From positions 1-8,824 of the forward strand of contig CAAGGB010000081.1 in NCBI GenBank assembly GCA_900769285.1: a DNA stretch of 8,824 nt, written 5' to 3'. How positions within the stretch are numbered: the stretch's first letter is position 1; each line of letters starts with the position of its first letter. This stretch comes from Victivallales bacterium (GTDB lineage: Bacteria; Verrucomicrobiota; Lentisphaeria; Oligosphaerales; Oligosphaeraceae). Shown here piece after piece: positions 6,339-8,824 of this stretch. The position numbers were made by a program, and so were the translations under genes. The notes beneath the pieces were generated by a model. That model saw only the letters and a program-made list of their open reading frames with translations, was not told where the DNA came from and did not search any database.

Positions 6339-7375
6339 GACTGTGCCCTCCCCAGCAGCCGGCGGTAGTTCTCGCCGATGGTGTCCCAGAGCCGCAGCGC
6401 GTCCGGCGCGGCGACAACGGTGCCGTAGCCGCCACGGTAGGTCCAGGCTGCGATGCGGTCGACGCCCATCTCGTCGGCGAGGTCCATCCAGCGTCCGACC
6501 TGCGACCAGTCCGACGGCTGGCGGTAGTAGCCCATGAACCAGCGCTCCGCCAGCTTGCCGTGCCGATGCGCCACCTCTACCGTGCGCCGGGTGATGTCGC
6601 GGAAGAACTCCTCCGGCAGCGCCCAGTTGATGATGGTCGTGGAGAACACGTCGAAGTAGGGGCAGGAGGCGACCATGTCCCAGTTGTCGTAGCCGCGGTA
6701 CTCCGACACGTAGTAGCCATTCTGGGTGGCGTGCACGCAGCAGGTGATCTCAAGCTGCGGATTGAGCTCCTTGAGCGCCTTCGAGGTGTCGGAGAGGACG
6801 ACGAGCGCCTCGCGCCAGCGGAAGCTCTTGACGTCGTTGGTCATGTAGCGCGGCATGGGGTAGCCGTAGTAGTCCTCGAAGCGCTTGCGGCAGACGGGGC
6901 AGTAGCACGTCCAGTCGTCGGCGACGCCGCCGGTGATGGAGGCGATGCCCTTCGGGAACGCATAGTGGGGCTCGTCCCAGAAGAAGCCGTCGGGCTTCGC
7001 CTCGGCGGCCAGCGTCACGCAGAAGGTGCGGAAGTAGTCGCGGTAGCTGTTGGTGTTGAAGCAGGCGTAGGGCAGACGCTCGCCCGTCAGCGCCGACACC
7101 TGGCGGTTCTCCACATTATCCTGCAGGAACTTGCTCACCTGCTCGCCGCCGAAGTACTTGCCGTTGCCCCACGGGTCGATGAGGACACGGAGGCCCTGGC
7201 GGCGCGCGCACGCCACGATGGCGGGGATGTTCGGACGCCAGAAGTCGAAGTCGAACTCCGTCACCGCCAGGATGACCGTGGTGCAGCCATGCTCCACCAT
7301 CTCCTGGAAGTCGCGCTCCGCGTGCTCAACATAGTTCAGACCATAGTAGCTGACGGCTGTCTGCCTGATGGACAT
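6335..7375 (-). CDS. Unclassified TIM-barrel-like protein, first gene of the operon
   Basis: 346 residues from the ATG at 7375. I cannot name a family. The pattern suggests a glycosidase-like beta/alpha barrel: alternating strands such as TTVILAVTEFDF (32-43) and LRVLIDPWG (62-70), an acidic pair at the end of a predicted strand (GFFWDEPHY, D134 and E135), and late aromatic segments (RWFMGYYRQP, RIAAWTYRGGYG). A cysteine cluster CYCPVC (157, 159, 162) followed by RKRFEDYYG lies after the WDEP strand, as often seen in hypothetical barrel proteins annotated as putative glycoside hydrolases. No signal peptide is visible. The start was chosen because AAGGAG lies 9 bases upstream; an in-frame GTG at 7411 would add 12 polar residues but covers this ribosome binding site. 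The stop overlaps the start of the GH89-like gene by 4 bases (ATGA), so the two products are likely made together. A role in glycan processing is inferred from context only. Confidence 0.8.
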   Translation of the reverse strand: MSIRQTAVSYYGLNYVEHAERDFQEMVEHGCTTVILAVTEFDFDFWRPNIPAIVACARRQGLRVLIDPWGNGKYFGGEQVSKFLQDNVENRQVSALTGERLPYACFNTNSYRDYFRTFCVTLAAEAKPDGFFWDEPHYAFPKGIASITGGVADDWTCYCPVCRKRFEDYYGYPMPRYMTNDVKSFRWREALVVLSDTSKALKELNPQLEITCCVHATQNGYYVSEYRGYDNWDMVASCPYFDVFSTTIINWALPEEFFRDITRRTVEVAHRHGKLAERWFMGYYRQPSDWSQVGRWMDLADEMGVDRIAAWTYRGGYGTVVAAPDALRLWDTIGENYRRLLGRAQS

Positions 7376-7480
7376 GCTCTCGTTCTCCTTGGGTTCCTCG
7401 GACTCACTCACTGACCGGACTGGCTGCGGCGACGCCTTCCGCCCGCTGAAGAGGCGCGACGGCGGCGCCGGACATCCACT

Positions 7481-7508
7481 AATATACGCGGACTCAACCG
7501 CCTGACAA
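7481..7508 (-). promoter_or_regulatory. Promoter of the leftward glycan operon
   Basis: Read on the minus strand: -35 TTGTCA (7508-7503, 5 of 6 matches to TTGACA), a 16-base spacer and -10 TATATT (7486-7481, 5 of 6 matches to TATAAT). It predicts a transcript start near 7474 and a leader of about 100 bases before the ATG at 7375. It is the best sigma-70-like promoter in the window and sits directly beside the proposed AraC-regulator boxes. Confidence 0.6.
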
Positions 7509-7510
7509 TC

Positions 7511-7563
7511 CGTAAAAATGACTATTATGTTATTGAAAACGATTATTTTGACGTTATTTTACG
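7511..7563. promoter_or_regulatory. Three related boxes, candidate AraC-regulator operator
   Basis: A tandem pair TTATTTTGACG (7543-7553) and TTATTTTACG (7554-7563), differing by one inserted base, is spaced about one helical turn apart. A third, inverted copy, CGTAAAAATGA (7511-7521), faces them; CGTAAAA (7511-7517) and TTTTACG (7557-7563) form a perfect 7-bp inverted repeat. The inverted copy begins 2 bases upstream of the operon -35 box, where AraC-type activators often bind, and the tandem pair covers the spacer and -10 box of the regulator's own promoter. AraC-family proteins with two helix-turn-helix motifs commonly bind such direct repeats. Binding is inference; AT-rich sequence raises the chance of coincidental repeats. 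Confidence 0.45.
7533..7560 (+). promoter_or_regulatory. Promoter of the AraC-family regulator gene
   Basis: -35 TTGAAA (7533-7538, 5 of 6 matches), a 16-base spacer and -10 TATTTT (7555-7560, 4 of 6 matches). The predicted transcript start near 7567 lies about 26 bases before the ATG at 7593, which supports that start over the upstream in-frame ATG at 7518. It overlaps the tandem boxes, consistent with self-regulation. Confidence 0.45.
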
Positions 7564-7592
7564 CCAGTATTTCATTTTTCGAGAAAAAAGTT

Positions 7593-8423
7593 ATGACAAA
7601 CGATTTTATCCAGGAACTCTTGTCGGCGCAGTCGGAATGGTCTGAGCCGCCGGACCTCTTCATCGGGCTACGCATCCCCACGTCGTTCCGGCTGCCGGAC
7701 AACATGCTGGCGTTCTTCCATGACTTCACGGCGCCCGCGCCGAATTCGCACGGTCGCTGTACGCTGGTCATTCCGCTGGACGACATGACGTACTATCTGG
7801 AGCATGACCGTCTGGAGCTGTCGCCGGGCGATCTGCTGTACATTCCGCCGTTCGCCCTGCGCTTTCTCCATCCGGACTCGCCGGGATACCGCCGGCTGTT
7901 CGTGACCTTCGACTCGCCGGGCGAGCAGCCGTATCTGCCGCCACCCGGCAACTACCGGCTGACTGACACAGCACAAGGGCAACTGCGGCGTCTCCTGCGG
8001 GCCTACCGCGACGGCCAGGCCTGCCTGGCCTCCGTCACGCTGGCGCAACTGCTCTTCACGGTCCGAAGCCTGGAGACCGTCCCCGCGCAACGCTCGCCGG
8101 GACTCTCGCCGCCCATCGAGAAGGCCATCGCCCACATCGAGCGGAACTGCGCCTTCGGCGCCCCGCTCGCGGACATCGCCCGGCACGCCGGCATCTCCGA
8201 GAGCCATCTCCGGCTCCTCTTCCGCCGCGAACTCGGCATCTCGCCCGGACACTACCTTCGCGAACGGCGCCTCGACTACGCCAAGCACCTGCTCCAGCAC
8301 CCCGACATCCGCATCTCCGACATCGCCACGCGCTGCGGCTTCGACTCCCTCCAGGCGTTCAGCGCCTTCTTCAGCCATCACGCCGGCTGCTCGCCACGGC
8401 AGTTCCGCACGATGCCCCACTAG
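7593..8423 (+). CDS. AraC-family transcriptional regulator
   Basis: 276 residues. The N-terminal part (about 30-110) has the strand pattern of a cupin-like sugar-sensing domain, including CTLVIPLDD, LELSPGDLLYIPPFALRFLHP (family hallmark: L.PGD...I.P...H) and RRLFVTFD. The C-terminal 100 residues are a clear AraC/XylS DNA-binding domain with two helix-turn-helix motifs: PLADIARHAGISESHLRLLFRRELGISP (191-218), then the linker YLRERRLDYAKHLLQ and IRISDIATRCGFDSLQAFSAFFSHHAGCSPRQFR (239-272). The start at 7593 is preferred because the promoter lies just upstream and the sequence before it is AT-rich and non-coding in character; the alternative ATG at 7518 would add 25 hydrophobic residues. The ribosome binding site is weak (GAG about 9 bases before the ATG). 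Transcribed divergently from the glycan operon, which it probably activates in response to a sugar ligand. Confidence 0.92.
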   Translation: MTNDFIQELLSAQSEWSEPPDLFIGLRIPTSFRLPDNMLAFFHDFTAPAPNSHGRCTLVIPLDDMTYYLEHDRLELSPGDLLYIPPFALRFLHPDSPGYRRLFVTFDSPGEQPYLPPPGNYRLTDTAQGQLRRLLRAYRDGQACLASVTLAQLLFTVRSLETVPAQRSPGLSPPIEKAIAHIERNCAFGAPLADIARHAGISESHLRLLFRRELGISPGHYLRERRLDYAKHLLQHPDIRISDIATRCGFDSLQAFSAFFSHHAGCSPRQFRTMPH

Positions 8424-8446
8424 CGCAACGCGCATACACGGCCAGC

Positions 8447-8824
8447 CTAATACGAGACCTCGCGCGCCTCCGGGCTGAACACCCAGTACCCGACGCCCGG
8501 ACGCAGCTCGCTGACCGGCGTCAGCACCCCCTCCTCCACGCCAAACGACGTCCCGCCCAACACAGTGGCCGGCAGCCGCCAGGGAACACCAATCAGATTC
8601 CAGCCATGCCTAAGCCGCAGCCGACGCTCAAACGGATACCAGCCGCGCAGCCGTCCGCGACGCGCCTGTGCCTCCAGAAGCCAGAAGCCGTCGCCCGCCT
8701 GGGGACGCTCCGTCAGCCCCTGGACGAAGCACCGCCCCTCGCCGTCCCAGCGCCAGGCCTCTGGCAGCTCCAGCGCGTCTCGCGGATGCGCCGACAGGCT
8801 CGCCAGCGCCGGAGCCACCGAGAT
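8447..8824 (-). CDS. C-terminal end of a protein with GWNLIGVP-type repeats (partial)
   Basis: The frame is open from the right window edge to a TAG at 8449-8447, giving 125 visible C-terminal residues; the start lies outside. Two related repeat units are visible. The first (from about residue 1) runs ISVAPALAS..., WRWDGEGRCFV, GLTERPQAGDGFWLL (36-50). The second runs GWNLIGVPWRLPA (74-86), SFGVEEGVLTPV, SELRPGVGYWVF (105-116). Such G-W-N-L-I-x-V-P...G-x-G-Y-W-V units are found at the C-termini of large extracellular or surface proteins in PVC and related bacteria, where they are usually uncharacterised. Function cannot be assigned from the fragment. The gene converges on the AraC regulator gene with a 23-base gap and no evident terminator between them. 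It is on the operon's strand but lies upstream of the operon promoter and is separated from it by the oppositely oriented regulator, so it is probably unrelated. Confidence 0.7.
   Translation of the reverse strand: MSVAPALASLSAHPRDALELPEAWRWDGEGRCFVQGLTERPQAGDGFWLLEAQARRGRLRGWYPFERRLRLRHGWNLIGVPWRLPATVLGGTSFGVEEGVLTPVSELRPGVGYWVFSPEAREVSY

Larger units (their letters stand above)
7376..7592. other. Divergent intergenic regulatory region
   Basis: This 217-base stretch lies between the divergent starts of the operon and the regulator gene. The left part (7376-7480) is GC-rich and would be the operon's 5' leader of about 100 bases; it contains the AAGGAG ribosome binding site and a small potential hairpin (GGCGC and GCGCC arms, 7-base loop). 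The right part (about 7500-7592) is strikingly AT-rich and holds two back-to-back promoters and the repeated boxes described separately. No RNA gene or riboswitch was recognised. Confidence 0.75.

Noticed and set aside
7376..7411. GTG start at 7411 for the first operon gene
   Set aside because: The extra 12 residues are charged and non-conserved in character, and the AAGGAG site before the ATG at 7375 would lie inside the coding region.
7518..7592. ATG at 7518 as start of the AraC regulator, giving a hydrophobic N-terminal segment
   Set aside because: The segment coincides with the AT-rich promoter region and the hydrophobicity follows from T-rich codons. A membrane anchor is not usual in this family.
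7668..8435. Minus-strand open frame of 255 codons
   Set aside because: Antisense to the AraC regulator gene, which has two clear helix-turn-helix motifs. No domain on the minus strand.

Overview
The window is GC-rich chromosomal DNA, densely coding, with one short AT-rich island (about 7500-7610). It reads as a carbohydrate-utilisation locus from a free-living or gut heterotroph. The gene mix (cytoplasmic GH89-like glycosidase, Gfo/Idh/MocA oxidoreductase, BNR/Asp-box sialidase-like protein, AraC regulator, a protein ending in GWNLIGVP-type repeats) resembles the PVC superphylum, most likely Lentisphaerota (Victivallales/Oligosphaerales type). That placement rests on gene style only, with no marker gene, and is tentative.

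Layout. A divergent regulatory region (7376-7592) separates a rightward AraC-family regulator gene (7593-8423) from a leftward operon. On the minus strand, in transcription order, the operon holds: an unclassified TIM-barrel-like protein (7375-6335); a GH89/alpha-N-acetylglucosaminidase-like enzyme (6338-3969, ATGA overlap with the previous gene); a SIS-domain phosphosugar-binding protein of the COG4821/UPF0309 type (3924-3166); a 238-residue relative of the Gfo/Idh/MocA C-terminal domain that lacks the Rossmann half (3164-2448, 1 base after the previous stop); and a full-length Gfo/Idh/MocA oxidoreductase (2434-1358, 13 bases after the previous stop). After a 159-base gap with a strong hairpin and a possible -10 box comes a BNR/Asp-box sialidase-like gene (1198 to beyond the left edge), also leftward. 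At the right edge the C-terminal end of another leftward gene (8447 to beyond 8824) converges on the regulator gene.

How it may work together (inference). The AraC regulator probably senses a sugar ligand through its cupin-like domain and acts at three related boxes between the two promoters, next to the operon -35 and over its own promoter. No gene in the operon shows a signal peptide and no transporter is visible, so the enzymes appear cytoplasmic and the substrate would be an imported oligosaccharide or glycoside. The GH89-like enzyme would cleave an alpha-linked N-acetylhexosamine-type sugar, and the oxidoreductase and SIS protein would process the product. Two unusual points are the Rossmann-less oxidoreductase relative next to its full-length homologue, and altered key loops in both the SIS protein and the oxidoreductase. 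No RNA genes, CRISPR arrays, insertion sequences or attachment sites were seen.
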